A DNA stretch of 64,000 nucleotides from Geojedonia sp051814705 (GCA_051814705.1 JBPWQW010000001.1:1302001-1366000), one strand, 5' to 3'; shown: positions 18,057 through 28,063, counted from the first letter of the stretch. Program-made: numbers and translations. Notes: generated by a model from the sequence alone, not told the origin.

Positions 18057-18886
18057 TAACTCAGTTTTGTTTTTGGCTTATAAACGAACATAAAGTATAG
18101 CCCAATCAAGATGAAGGGAATGCTCAAAAGTTGTCCGGTATCCAATCCAAACCAGCTAATGTATTCATCGCCTTGAGGTTCTTTTATGAACTCCACAAAA
18201 AAGCGGATGGACCATAGTAATATTAAAAACAGGCCAAACAAAAATCCTTGCTGTTCGCTCTTTTTGGTTTTCCAATACACATACCAAAGTGTAATAAACA
18301 CAAAGATGTAACAGAACGACTCATAGAGTTGTGCAGGATGCCGTGGAAAATCCTCTCCTAATTGTTTAAAAACAACTCCAAAATCACTTCCGGTAGGTTT
18401 ACCAATTATTTCAGAATTTATAAAATTTCCAATTCTTACAAATATGGCACCCAAAGCTACAGGCAGCACAACACGATCCAGAATCCAAAGTACAGTTTTA
18501 TGCAATATTTTTTTGTTGTATAAATACATAGAAATGATCATGCCTATGGCCGCGCCATGGCTAGCCAACCCTTGGAATCCAGTAAAACGAATGCCTCCTT
18601 TAAAGCTAAAAGGCAGAAAAATGCTAAAAAAATCTTCGCTAATCAGTTCAGATTGATAAAAAATAACGTGACCTAGTCGTGCTCCCAACATGATGCCAAT
18701 CACAGCATACATAAATAAGGAATCCAAAGCTTCATTGCTTTGGTTTTCGCGCTTATAGACGCGCTTCATAATATAAAATCCAAGAATAAATGCTACAATC
18801 CACATCATACTGTAATAGTGCAATGTAAAAAGTCCAAAAATATCAATTCCCTTTGAAGGATTCCATACGAATTTTAAAACCTGCAT
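18056..18886 (-). CDS. lgt: prolipoprotein diacylglyceryl transferase
   Basis: 276 residues with seven hydrophobic segments. It transfers diacylglycerol from phosphatidylglycerol to the lipobox Cys of prolipoproteins in the inner membrane. Key segments: GARLGHVIFYQSELI, the catalytic-region LASHGAAIGMIISMY, FVRIGNFINSEIIGKPT (the Lgt signature with essential Arg and Asn), and the C-terminal EPQGDE. Starts MQVLKFVWNPSKGIDIF. Followed by the coupled DUF192 gene. Confidence 0.95.
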   Translation of the reverse strand: MQVLKFVWNPSKGIDIFGLFTLHYYSMMWIVAFILGFYIMKRVYKRENQSNEALDSLFMYAVIGIMLGARLGHVIFYQSELISEDFFSIFLPFSFKGGIRFTGFQGLASHGAAIGMIISMYLYNKKILHKTVLWILDRVVLPVALGAIFVRIGNFINSEIIGKPTGSDFGVVFKQLGEDFPRHPAQLYESFCYIFVFITLWYVYWKTKKSEQQGFLFGLFLILLWSIRFFVEFIKEPQGDEYISWFGLDTGQLLSIPFILIGLYFMFVYKPKTKLS

Positions 18887-18954
18887 AATTTTATTTTTGT
18901 GCTGTAAATATACTATTTTGAAAAAGACAAAATGATATCGATATGTTAATTAAT

Positions 18955-19322
18955 CCTTTTTTTCAGGAACAGGATCATATCCACTTCTTCTCCAAGGCGA
19001 CAGAGCGTCAAGAAAATGTGCAGTGCACATTTTTAGCGAATGGGCGAGCTGGCGTAAAGGGAAATTTTCAGTTGTCATCCTTTTCAGGAACAGGATCATA
19101 ACCACTTCTTCCCCAAGGCGACAGAGCGTCAAGAAAATGTGCAGTGCACATTTTTAGCGAATGGGCGAGCTGGCGTAAAGGGAAATTTTCAGTTGTCATC
19201 CTTTTCAGGAACAGGATCATATCCACTTCTTCCCCAAGGCGACAGAGCGTCAAGAAAATGTGCAGTGCATATTTTTAGCGAATGGGCGAGCTGGCGAAAG
19301 GGAAATTTTCAGTTGTCATCCT
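18955..19322. repeat. three tandem ~121-bp repeats derived from the 3' end of yidD
   Basis: Three contiguous units (periods 121, 121, 120 bp measured at CAGGAAC: 18964, 19085, 19206, with the yidD copy at 19326) fill the space between lgt and yidD. On the minus strand each unit re-encodes the YidD C-terminus (RSGYDPVPEK...) followed by about 80 bp of 3' flank. The unit next to lgt has three extra Ts (in-frame Lys); the one next to yidD lacks one T and has a changed base in its palindrome. Each unit contains the odd palindrome ATGTGCA-G-TGCACAT, perfect in two of the three. Confidence 0.92.
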
Positions 19323-19374
19323 TTTCAGGAACAGGATCATATCCACTTCTTCCCCAAGGATGACAACTGAAAAT
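19305..19374. repeat. 18-bp perfect inverted repeat spanning the yidD 3' end
   Basis: Left arm 19305-19322 and right arm 19357-19374 are perfect reverse complements separated by 34 bases. The right arm encodes the IFSCHP residues of YidD and the left arm encodes its terminal KDDN and stop. The structure could act as a hairpin terminator or be the break point that seeded the tandem duplication. Confidence 0.8.
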
Positions 19375-19545
19375 ACGCTTTATGGCCAATACTCCACCTT
19401 TAAAAAAGCCATGTTTTTCTAAAGCTTCTTTTGCATAATAAGAGCAAGTAGGTTGAAATCTGCACGTTGCAGGAGTTAAGGGAGAAATTAATGTTTGATA
19501 GATCTTTATGAGTAATAAAAAGGGATAAATCAGTATTTTTTTCAT
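19309..19545 (-). CDS. yidD: membrane protein insertion efficiency factor
   Basis: 78 residues. Family signature ISPLTPATCRFQPTCSYYAKEALEKHGFFKGG with three conserved Cys, then CHPWGRSGYDPVPEK. An amphipathic/hydrophobic N-terminus (ILIYPFLLLIKIYQTL) associates with the inner membrane, where YidD assists YidC-dependent insertion. Starts 2 bases after the cysS stop, so it is in the folE-cysS-yidD operon. The codons for its last ~17 residues recur in three tandem copies downstream. Confidence 0.95.
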   Translation of the reverse strand: MKKILIYPFLLLIKIYQTLISPLTPATCRFQPTCSYYAKEALEKHGFFKGGVLAIKRIFSCHPWGRSGYDPVPEKDDN

Positions 19546-19547
19546 GT

Positions 19548-21029
19548 TTAGTTGGTTGTAAAGGTGGTTCCTTCTTTACCATCTTGTAACTGAATACCAA
19601 CATCGGCCAACTCGTCACGAATTTTATCAGACATCGCAAAATCCTTATTGGCTCGAGCCTGTTGCCTCAATTGGATTAAGAGTTCTACAGCACCTGAAAG
19701 TTTTTCGGTGTTGGATTCGGATTTGGTAACATTAACCAAGCCAAGAACATCAAAAGCAAAGGTATGGATTGTAGCTTTGAATATGTCCAGATCTTCAGGA
19801 GTCAGGGTCTCGCTGCCCTCTTTAATTTGATGAATGTACTTTACCCCTTCAAATAGATTTGCAATCAAAATAGGGGTGTTAAAATCATCATTCATGGCAT
19901 CGTAACATTGCTGCTTCCAATCGCCTATATTTAGAGTCGAGGTTTTTGACGCCTTTAAATCATCAAGGGTATTGATGGCCTCCATGAGCCTGTAAAATCC
20001 TTTTTCACTGGCCAATACTCCATTATTCGTAAAATCAAGAATACTTCTATAGTGTGCCTGAAGCATGAAAAAGCGTGCTACACTTGGTGCATAAGCTTTA
20101 GTGATATGTGGATTTTCGCCTGAAAATATCTCGTTCGGCAAAATAAAATTGCCTGTAGATTTGGCCATTTTTTTGCCATTCATGATTAGCATATTGGCGT
20201 GCATCCAATAATTTACTGGAGTTTGGTTATTACTGGCTTCACTTTGTGCAATTTCACATTCGTGATGCGGAAATTTTAAATCCATTCCACCGCCGTGAAT
20301 GTCAAAATGCTCACCTAAATACTTGGTGCTCATTGCGGTACATTCCAAATGCCAACCTGGAAAACCATCACTCCAAGGAGAAGGCCAACGCATAATATGT
20401 TGAGGTTCCGCTTTTTTCCAAAGTGCAAAATCCTGAGGATTTTTCTTATCACTTTGTCCATCAAGCTCACGAGTGTTATGGATTAAATCTTCAACCTTGC
20501 GTTTGCTTAAAATACCATATTGCTTGGTTTCATTGTATTTTAAAACATCAAAATAAACCGAACCATTAATCTCGTAAGCAAATCCTTTTTTAATAATGGC
20601 TTTAATGATTTCAATCTGCTCAATGATATGCCCAGTTGCTGTAGGTTCAATACTAGGTGGCAAAAAATTGAATTTATTTAGAATGTTGTGAAAGTCTACA
20701 GTATAACGTTGTACGACTTCCATAGGCTCAATCTGTTCTAAACGTGCTTTTTTGGCAATACGGTCTTCACCGGCATCGGCATCGTTTTCCAAATGGCCTG
20801 CATCTGTAATATTTCTGACGAAACGAACTTTATATCCTAGATGCTTCAAGTACCGAAACACCATATCAAAAGACATAAAGGTTCTTACATTACCTAAATG
20901 CACATTGCTATAAACGGTTGGGCCGCAAACATACATACCAACATGGCCTTCGGCTATGGGTTTGAACAGTTCCTTTTCGCCGCTTAATGTATTATAAACT
21001 TTAATGTTTTGCTCCTGATATAAATGCAT
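19548..21029 (-). CDS. cysS: cysteinyl-tRNA synthetase
   Basis: 493 residues, class I synthetase. Zn site begins with Cys in MYVCGPTVYS, HIGH box is VHLGNVRTFM, then WPSPWSDGFPGWHLECTAMS and HHECEIAQ (remaining Zn ligands), and the KMSKS box is KMAKSTGNF. Charges tRNA-Cys with cysteine. Middle gene of folE-cysS-yidD (20-base gap from folE). Confidence 0.97.
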   Translation of the reverse strand: MHLYQEQNIKVYNTLSGEKELFKPIAEGHVGMYVCGPTVYSNVHLGNVRTFMSFDMVFRYLKHLGYKVRFVRNITDAGHLENDADAGEDRIAKKARLEQIEPMEVVQRYTVDFHNILNKFNFLPPSIEPTATGHIIEQIEIIKAIIKKGFAYEINGSVYFDVLKYNETKQYGILSKRKVEDLIHNTRELDGQSDKKNPQDFALWKKAEPQHIMRWPSPWSDGFPGWHLECTAMSTKYLGEHFDIHGGGMDLKFPHHECEIAQSEASNNQTPVNYWMHANMLIMNGKKMAKSTGNFILPNEIFSGENPHITKAYAPSVARFFMLQAHYRSILDFTNNGVLASEKGFYRLMEAINTLDDLKASKTSTLNIGDWKQQCYDAMNDDFNTPILIANLFEGVKYIHQIKEGSETLTPEDLDIFKATIHTFAFDVLGLVNVTKSESNTEKLSGAVELLIQLRQQARANKDFAMSDKIRDELADVGIQLQDGKEGTTFTTN

Positions 21030-21049
21030 GAAGTAGTTATGTTTTTTAA

Positions 21050-21727
21050 CTAAAATTGGGTGTCCAATTTAATATAATCTAGGAACTCTCTACGGGTTTC
21101 TTTTTCTTTAAAAACACCACCAAATTCTGAAGTCACTGTGCTGCTGTCTACATCTCTTATCCCTCTGGAGTTGATGCACAAATGTTTGGCATCAATGACG
21201 CAGGCAACATCTTGAGTATTCAATACTTTTTGAAGCTCTTTCACAATTTGAATGGTTAATCGTTCCTGAACTTGAGGGCGTTTTGAAAAATAGTCCACAA
21301 TTCTATTCATTTTAGAAAGCCCAACAACGGTACCGTTAGAGACATAAGCCACGTGAGCCTTTCCTACTATTGGAAGTAAATGATGTTCGCAAGTGGAATA
21401 AACATTGATGTTTTTTTCCACCAACATTTCGCCATATTTATATTTATTTTGAAAGGTTGATGCGCTAGGTTTTTTATTTGGGTTTAGCCCTCCAAATTGT
21501 TCCTTTACAAACATTTTTGCTACCCTCATGGGTGTTCCACTTAAGCTGTCGTCAGTAAGATCTAAGCCTAAGGTTTCCATGATGTGACGGACATCATCTT
21601 TTATAATATCAATTTTCTCTTCATTGGTAAGCTCAAAAGCATCCATTCGCATTGGGGTTTCGGATGAAGTTCCTATATGGTCATCACCTAAAGTCTCAAA
21701 TTCCTTTATGTGTTTTTCTATTTTCAT
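21050..21727 (-). CDS. folE: GTP cyclohydrolase I
   Basis: 225 residues from the ATG at 21725-21727; a TTG 12 bases further upstream is in frame but unneeded. Catalyses GTP to 7,8-dihydroneopterin triphosphate, first step of folate (and of queuosine, cf. queE) synthesis. Motifs: SGTPMRVAKMFVKEQFGGL, Zn-binding CEHHLLPIVGKAHVAY, KMNRIVDYFSKRPQVQERLT and CVIDAKHLCINSRGI. First gene of its operon, with a -7 promoter about 80 bases upstream. Confidence 0.96.
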   Translation of the reverse strand: MKIEKHIKEFETLGDDHIGTSSETPMRMDAFELTNEEKIDIIKDDVRHIMETLGLDLTDDSLSGTPMRVAKMFVKEQFGGLNPNKKPSASTFQNKYKYGEMLVEKNINVYSTCEHHLLPIVGKAHVAYVSNGTVVGLSKMNRIVDYFSKRPQVQERLTIQIVKELQKVLNTQDVACVIDAKHLCINSRGIRDVDSSTVTSEFGGVFKEKETRREFLDYIKLDTQF

Positions 21728-22041
21728 AAGTGTTTTCAATAATCCCGATATTCTTCAGGAAAAATCTTTTAATTAATTACAAGATGGTACTTTATTTACA
21801 GACTGCAAAGATAAGCAATTAAAAAAAGCATACGCTAAATATTAATTTAAAACGTTATTAAAGTCTGTCGTTAGTTCCAGTAATTAATAACAGCCTGTTT
21901 ATTTAAATTTTCTTAAATTTCACAACCTTAAGATTATTTTTAAAAACAACGAGAATTAATTATTATAATTGTTTTTTTAAGTTATTGATTTTATCAGAAA
22001 ATCCCCTAAATCATCGAATACATTAGCCCAAACAATTGGCA
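21728..22041. other. divergent intergenic region, folE / secreted repeat protein
   Basis: 314 bases, AT-rich. It contains the folE -7 element at 21806-21813. I see no RNA gene, terminator or small ORF of note; no clear -7 element was found for the rightward gene. Confidence 0.5.
21806..21813 (-). promoter_or_regulatory. -7 promoter element of folE-cysS-yidD
   Basis: Minus strand TATCTTTG, exact match to TAnnTTTG, giving a leader of about 75 bases before the folE ATG. Confidence 0.6.
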
Positions 22042-25000
22042 ATGAATAAAATAGTAGTGATATTTTTTTTACTGTTCAGTTCTTTTGCAGTATCACAAGA
22101 TGTGATCATGCAAAACGGAACTTTTAACAGCTGCTCCGGTAAATTTTATGATTCGGGTGGCGCTGCTGGCGACTATGGTAATGGTGAGACTTTTGAAACC
22201 ACAATATGCCCAGATACTCCTGGTCAACATTTACAGCTGATTTTTACTGCTTTTAATACAGAATCGGCAACAGATGTTATGACTATTTATGATGGTGATA
22301 CGAGTTCAGCCCCAGTAATTGGCCTTTTTCATGGGACTAACAATCCCGGTACTATTAGAGCAACAACTTCAAATACGTCTGGTTGCTTGACTATTCAGTT
22401 TTCGTCTGATATTACTGTAGTTGCCACAGGTTGGGCGGCAAATATCCAATGTTTTACTCCGTGTCAGTCCATTTCAGCAAAATTGGATTCCGCCACTCCA
22501 GCACCCAATGCGGATGATTATATTCGCGTTTGCCCTAACGAAGAGATTACATTAGCGGGAAGCGGTATTTTTTCTAACGACGGATCAGGTGCATCTTATG
22601 AATGGGATTTGGGTGACGGTAGACTAATGCCTGGGCAAAGTGCAACATTTTCCTATTCCACACCAGGAGTGTATATCGCAAATCTAAACATCAGGGATAC
22701 TAATACCACCATAGACCCATTGGGATGCCCAAATACGGTTCAGATTAATCAAGTGATACAGGTTGGGAATGAGCCCGATTTTACGGGTACTGAAGCCACA
22801 GATACTACGATTTGTTTTGGTGAGTCTACGACCATTAAAGGGGTTGTAGCACCAGTGACTTTTGTTAAGGATTGCACACCACCAGTAGGAGGGGTTACCC
22901 CTTTGCCTGATGGAACAGGGGTCTCCTATGAAACACCACTTACGGTTGAATGTTATCCTGCATCTCAGACCTTGACTAATATAAATCAATTGGAAAGTAT
23001 TTGTTTAAATATCGAACATTCATTTCTTACTGATCTAACCATTGAAATTATTTCCCCTGATGGTCGAAATGTAATTATGCACAATTCCACAATTTCCCAA
23101 GTTGCAGCATCAGCTAATTTAGGAACACCATGGTCAGCCGGAGCTCTTGATGCTCAAAGCAGTAATTTAACACCAGGAGTTGGAGGAGATTATTGTTTTG
23201 TTCCAGGAAATGCGTATCCTACATTAGAGGGTGGCGTACAAACAGGTGGAGTCTTTGTGTACGGTGATGGACCTGGCACCTATATTGATTCCTATGTTCC
23301 TGAAGGTAATTATAGGTCACTTAATCCATTGACTGCTTTGGTAGGTTCGCCATTAAACGGTATTTGGATTATTAGGATTACAGATAATTTTCCTGAAGAT
23401 AATGGGTATATTTTTTCATGGGAACTTAATTTTGCACCCAGTATATTACCTGCAAATTTATCTTTTACACCAGCCATTTCTTCTGAATCCTGGGATGCAG
23501 ATCCCTCCATAACAAATCGAACTGGAAATACAATTACTGTACAACCTGCAACTTCGGGAATCCATTGTTATACTTATAGGATTACGGACGATTTTGGTTG
23601 TGAATACACGTATCAGGAATGTATCGACGTTTTGCCCGAAATTGTAACGGCAACTCCCAATGATCTACCTGCTTGCGATATGGGCGGTCCTTATATCTTT
23701 GATTTAACTAAAAACACTCCTGTTGTCCTTGCTAGCTCTACTATCCCATCGGATTTGATAGTGAGCTATCATGAAACATTGGCGGATGCCAATTCAGATA
23801 TTAAAATCAATTCTCCTAGTTCTTATTCTGGAATTGATGGTCAAACAATTTATACGAGGATTGAATATCAAAATTCAGGTTGTTACCAAGTAGAGACGTT
23901 TACTTTATATCTCACAGATCCTCCAACAGTCGATCCTGCCTTAGATATGGAAACTTGCGATGATGATTCCAATGATGGGTTTGAGGCTTTTGATTTAGAA
24001 ACTCAAACCCTGACCATTTTAGGGGCACAGCCTGCGTCCGATTTTAATGTTAGCTATCATACCTCTTTAGCTAATGCCAATTCGGGAGCTAATGCATTGG
24101 TCAGCCCATATAGAAACACAGTAAACCCTCAACCCATTTTTGTAAGGGTTGAACACGTAGGAGAGCCCAGTTGTTATTCAACTTCAGGTGGGCCACTTTT
24201 TAATTTAATTGTCGATTATAGAGCTGTAGCAAATCAACCTGCCAATTATGAAGTTTGTGATGACATCAGTAATGATGGGATAGAGTTATTCGATTTGACT
24301 TCACAAGATGGGACCATTTTAGGTGCTCAAGACCCCACTTTATTCTCGGTAAGTTATTACAATAATCAACCGGATGCTAACTCAGGATCAAATGCTATTC
24401 TTAACCCAACGAATTTTTTAAATACATTGTCTCCTCAGCCTATTTATGTTAGAATTGAAGAAAACTCAAATCCATCTTGTTATGGTTTGACCTCCTTTGA
24501 CCTTGTAGTTAATCCATTGCCTAATGTTGTAATGCCAGCCCCTTTAGAAAGTTGTGACGACAATATAGCTGATGGAGTTACCGTATTTGATTTAACCACA
24601 AAAGACAATGAGATTACAGCTGGGGATCCCGATATCATGGTGGATTATTATGAAACGAATGCCGAAGCTCAAACTCAGTCCAATGCTATAACAAATCCTA
24701 CACAGTATATGAATAGATCAGTTAATGCATTACCCGCTAACCCACAAACTTTATATGTGGTTGCAACTCATATCATTACGGGTTGTATGAACTATACAAC
24801 ATTAACTTTAAATGTATTGCCAAATCCAACACCGAATACCGATCCAAATGACCTTACTTTATGCGACGATACGAATCCGGGAGACCTTCAAGAAGTGTTT
24901 GATTTAACAGTAAACGAGACCTATATTATTAATGGTCAACTGGGTGTTAGCGCGACCTATTATGTTTCCGAAGCTAACGCAGAATCAGGAGTCAATGAAA

Positions 25001-26457
25001 TTCTCAATCCAGCAACTTATACCAATACCAGTACACCACAAACTATATATGTTCGAGTGACCAATGATGTGACGGGTTGTTATACTATAGTAAATTTTGA
25101 TGTCATTGTTAACACATTACCTCAAGTAACAGCTGTTACGAATTTAACGGTGTGTGAAGATAATTCCACTGGTGTTTATCCATTTGATTTAGAAAGTAAA
25201 ACTGCTGAAATTTTAAATGGACAAGATCAACTGATATTTACGGTAACTTATCATGAAACTCAATTAGAAGCTGATACTGGTGTCAATCCATTATCAAGCC
25301 CACATCTCAATATAACAAACCCACAGCAGATTTTTGTAGCGATAACCAATACCGTAACAGGATGTTCGATTAGTACGCTAAGTTTTTTTATTGAAGTACA
25401 AGAAATTCCAGAGGCAAATAGTGATGGGGTTCCAATGGTCTATACACTTTGTGATAATATTGGGGATAATGATGGATTGGCACAATTTGATTTAACGACT
25501 CAAGATGCCCTTGTTTTGGATGGACAAAATCCTGCAAATTTTAAAGTGACCTATTTTTCTTCATCGTCTGATGCCAATGCAGGAATAAATCCTTTACCCA
25601 CACTATATGAAAATAATACCAATCCTCAAATAATATACGCCAGGGTAGATGATGATACAGACCCAAATTCAATTTGTTATGCTGTTTCAGATCTTAGCCT
25701 TCGTGTGGAGTTATTACCCATATTTGATTTAGAAGACTCTTATGTTTTGTGTGTAGACAGCAATGGAACAGAGGTTGTAGGCCCACCAGTTTTAGATACC
25801 AACTTGTCCAATACCAGTTATAGCTTTGAATGGCTTTTGGATGGCATGATAATTTCTGGTGAAACAAATCCAAGTTTAGTACCAGCACAGGGCGGGAACT
25901 ATAGTGTTTTAGTGACTAACAATACTACAGGTTGTCAAAAATCTGATAGTGCTGAAGTTATTGAAAGCGCCCCTCCAATATTATTAGCTAATGTGTCAAC
26001 TACAGCTTTTGTAGATAATAATATTATTGTAGCAAACGCTATGGGTTTTGGAGATTATGAATACAGATTAGACTTTGGGCCTTGGCAGGATAGTGGGACT
26101 TTCGAAGATGTAACGGGTGGAGTGCATACCGTAACAGCAAGAGATAAAATGGGATGTGGCTTGACCAGTAAAGCTGTCACGGTTATTGATTATCCATTGT
26201 ATTTTACACCAAATGGAGATTCATTTAACGACACGTGGAATATTAAAGGTTTGGAGAGTCAATCCAATGTTGCTATATACATTTATGATAGGTTTGGTAA
26301 GCTATTGAAACAAATTAGTGCTTCTGGCGATGGTTGGAATGGGACCTTCAATGGGGCATTAATGCCATCAAGTGATTATTGGTTTACGGTTTTATATAAC
26401 GAACCAGGAAGTGGCGATCGCAAGGAGTTTAGTTCGCATTTTTCACTTAAAAGATAA
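22042..26457 (+). CDS. large secreted multidomain repeat protein with T9SS type B sorting domain
   Basis: 1471 residues from ATG 22042 (an in-frame TTG at 22036 is less likely). Order: signal peptide (to FAVSQ); CUB-like domain (CSGKFYDSGG...TIYDGD, about 30-140); PKD-like segment (YEWDLGDGRLMPGQ...YSTPGVYIANL); P-domain-like module (SICLNIEHSFLTDLTIEIIS...LNGIWIIRITD, about 300-470); seven ~95-residue repeats (about 535-1226) of the pattern CDD...FDLT...I..GQ...F.VTY....AN.G.NP...PQ.IYVR...GCY; an Ig-like region; then a type B sorting domain (LYFTPNGDSFNDTWNI...GWNGTFNG, from about 1383). Probably a surface adhesin. No PorP/SprF gene adjoins it. Confidence 0.88.
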   Translation: MNKIVVIFFLLFSSFAVSQDVIMQNGTFNSCSGKFYDSGGAAGDYGNGETFETTICPDTPGQHLQLIFTAFNTESATDVMTIYDGDTSSAPVIGLFHGTNNPGTIRATTSNTSGCLTIQFSSDITVVATGWAANIQCFTPCQSISAKLDSATPAPNADDYIRVCPNEEITLAGSGIFSNDGSGASYEWDLGDGRLMPGQSATFSYSTPGVYIANLNIRDTNTTIDPLGCPNTVQINQVIQVGNEPDFTGTEATDTTICFGESTTIKGVVAPVTFVKDCTPPVGGVTPLPDGTGVSYETPLTVECYPASQTLTNINQLESICLNIEHSFLTDLTIEIISPDGRNVIMHNSTISQVAASANLGTPWSAGALDAQSSNLTPGVGGDYCFVPGNAYPTLEGGVQTGGVFVYGDGPGTYIDSYVPEGNYRSLNPLTALVGSPLNGIWIIRITDNFPEDNGYIFSWELNFAPSILPANLSFTPAISSESWDADPSITNRTGNTITVQPATSGIHCYTYRITDDFGCEYTYQECIDVLPEIVTATPNDLPACDMGGPYIFDLTKNTPVVLASSTIPSDLIVSYHETLADANSDIKINSPSSYSGIDGQTIYTRIEYQNSGCYQVETFTLYLTDPPTVDPALDMETCDDDSNDGFEAFDLETQTLTILGAQPASDFNVSYHTSLANANSGANALVSPYRNTVNPQPIFVRVEHVGEPSCYSTSGGPLFNLIVDYRAVANQPANYEVCDDISNDGIELFDLTSQDGTILGAQDPTLFSVSYYNNQPDANSGSNAILNPTNFLNTLSPQPIYVRIEENSNPSCYGLTSFDLVVNPLPNVVMPAPLESCDDNIADGVTVFDLTTKDNEITAGDPDIMVDYYETNAEAQTQSNAITNPTQYMNRSVNALPANPQTLYVVATHIITGCMNYTTLTLNVLPNPTPNTDPNDLTLCDDTNPGDLQEVFDLTVNETYIINGQLGVSATYYVSEANAESGVNEILNPATYTNTSTPQTIYVRVTNDVTGCYTIVNFDVIVNTLPQVTAVTNLTVCEDNSTGVYPFDLESKTAEILNGQDQLIFTVTYHETQLEADTGVNPLSSPHLNITNPQQIFVAITNTVTGCSISTLSFFIEVQEIPEANSDGVPMVYTLCDNIGDNDGLAQFDLTTQDALVLDGQNPANFKVTYFSSSSDANAGINPLPTLYENNTNPQIIYARVDDDTDPNSICYAVSDLSLRVELLPIFDLEDSYVLCVDSNGTEVVGPPVLDTNLSNTSYSFEWLLDGMIISGETNPSLVPAQGGNYSVLVTNNTTGCQKSDSAEVIESAPPILLANVSTTAFVDNNIIVANAMGFGDYEYRLDFGPWQDSGTFEDVTGGVHTVTARDKMGCGLTSKAVTVIDYPLYFTPNGDSFNDTWNIKGLESQSNVAIYIYDRFGKLLKQISASGDGWNGTFNGALMPSSDYWFTVLYNEPGSGDRKEFSSHFSLKR

Positions 26458-26464
26458 AAATGAG

Positions 26465-26500
26465 CACAAAAAAAGAACCATAAACGATCCTTTTTTTGTG
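26465..26500. terminator. bidirectional terminator between two convergent genes
   Basis: Arms CACAAAAAAAG and CTTTTTTTGTG are perfect complements around a 14-base loop, so a T-run follows the stem in both directions. Confidence 0.72.
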
Positions 26501-26517
26501 TATTATACTTAAAAAGC

Positions 26518-28035
26518 TTATAAATTGAAACTTAAAGTAGCCGTAATGTTGGAAATCTTCGAATCTACTTGAGCTGCATTAGTAAGACCTACAGCATAAA
26601 ATTGATTTTTGACACTTCTGTCCGATTGATCAAAAGCCAAATCTAGTTTCATGTTTCCAAAATTATATCCCAAACCTAATGAAAAGCCTGTTAAATCTCC
26701 ATAAAACGAATGGTCTTCATACGGGCTTTCTTCAAAACGATAACCGCCTCTAAAGCTATATTGTTTGAAGCGATATTCGCCTCCAAATTTATAGGTTGAA
26801 GCGTTTTTTAAGGTGTTGCTCATCAAATTATTTTGTGATGAAAAATAGGAATCGGATGTGGGTTTAAATTTGGTATTGCCAAAATCTTTTCTTGAATAAT
26901 CAAAGCTAATCAATCCTTCATCTCCAAACACATAGGCAAGACTTCCAGTAACTTTTCCTGAAGTTTGTAATCTGTAGTCAGGAAATACATTTACCGTGTT
27001 AGGATCTATTCTTAGGTTAATGTCTGAACCGCCATCATTTCTTACGGTTTCTAAATATTGAGTGGTTTCTTCACTAATCCTATACCAAGTTGGAGAATTA
27101 TAGGCTAATCCAGCTCTTAATTCTTCACTTAATTTGAGAATAGCTCCCAATTGAAAAGAAAAACCTGTACCGGTTGTATGCAAATTATTTTCAAAACCTA
27201 CCTCATTAACCAAAGACCCTGCGTTTGAGTTACCTTCGTATAAATAGGTTGATCTATCGTAATCGATAAAATGGGAATTGAGATTTAAGCCTAAATATAA
27301 ATTGTCTCTATACTGTGAAGCAATATTGAAGCTCAATTTGCCATTATAGCCTCTTGCGGCATAGGTGTAATCCTGGTCAAAAGTACCTGGTGCAATGTTG
27401 GAACTATAATTTGTATTGTCGTCAGAATCTGTAAAGGGCTCTAAGATGTAGGATTCATAACCTAAAAAGGCCTGTTGGTTTCCATAACCGTAAAACGAAC
27501 CAATTTCGGCATAAGCATCTTCCAAACTTTCTCCTGATAGGGCAGAAATTTCATCCAGTCTCAATCCTTGGGCATGGCTTAAAAAATAGCTATCAATGGA
27601 GTTTGTACTAGTCCCTACTGCATACCAATTGTTGTCAAAATTAGAAAGTTTGTCGTAATTGATACTTACTGCCAAGGTTTTCCATGGCGAATTTTGATCC
27701 GTATTATCAAAGACAAAAACGGCTCCCAATTGGTTGACATCGAATTTAGAATCTGATGAAGAACTGAATCCATTGAAATAATTCACGTCATTTTTAGTGC
27801 TTAGATTGGATATTGAAAACGAACCACTGCTTCTTTGAAAAATGGCCGCTCCTGCAGGATTTATGCTTATTGCTGATAAATCTCCACCCAATGCTCCAAA
27901 TGCTCCACCCATTGCCCTAAACCGAGCAGTTCCTTGAACTTCATCTAGAGAATATCTAACGGCATCACTAATATCTTGAGCCGAAACATAAGACATAGAT
28001 AATACACCTATGAACAGTAAATTTAACTTTTTCAT
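26518..28035 (-). CDS. outer-membrane transport porin, FadL/OmpP1/TodX family
   Basis: 505 residues. Signal peptide ending SYVSAQ, then the FadL-like N-terminal hatch region (SDAVRYSLDEVQGTARFRAMGGAFGALGGDLSAISINPAGAAIF; the NPAG motif is diagnostic). The remainder is a beta-barrel ending in a terminal aromatic-rich strand (ISNITATLSFNL). Family members carry hydrophobic compounds across the outer membrane. It follows the Tyr-rich lipoprotein gene by 28 bases and is likely co-transcribed with it. Confidence 0.9.
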   Translation of the reverse strand: MKKLNLLFIGVLSMSYVSAQDISDAVRYSLDEVQGTARFRAMGGAFGALGGDLSAISINPAGAAIFQRSSGSFSISNLSTKNDVNYFNGFSSSSDSKFDVNQLGAVFVFDNTDQNSPWKTLAVSINYDKLSNFDNNWYAVGTSTNSIDSYFLSHAQGLRLDEISALSGESLEDAYAEIGSFYGYGNQQAFLGYESYILEPFTDSDDNTNYSSNIAPGTFDQDYTYAARGYNGKLSFNIASQYRDNLYLGLNLNSHFIDYDRSTYLYEGNSNAGSLVNEVGFENNLHTTGTGFSFQLGAILKLSEELRAGLAYNSPTWYRISEETTQYLETVRNDGGSDINLRIDPNTVNVFPDYRLQTSGKVTGSLAYVFGDEGLISFDYSRKDFGNTKFKPTSDSYFSSQNNLMSNTLKNASTYKFGGEYRFKQYSFRGGYRFEESPYEDHSFYGDLTGFSLGLGYNFGNMKLDLAFDQSDRSVKNQFYAVGLTNAAQVDSKISNITATLSFNL

Positions 28036-28063
28036 ATATAATTTCTAAAATATTAAATAATAA

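Noticed and set aside
18955..19322. Possible CRISPR array
   Set aside because: Units are contiguous 121-bp copies without variable spacers; the 48-bp array at 48076 likewise has no spacers and no cas genes lie nearby.
18950..19363. Open frames on both strands across the yidD-derived repeats
   Set aside because: They simply read through the tandem units and repeat YidD tail codons; no independent start or family.
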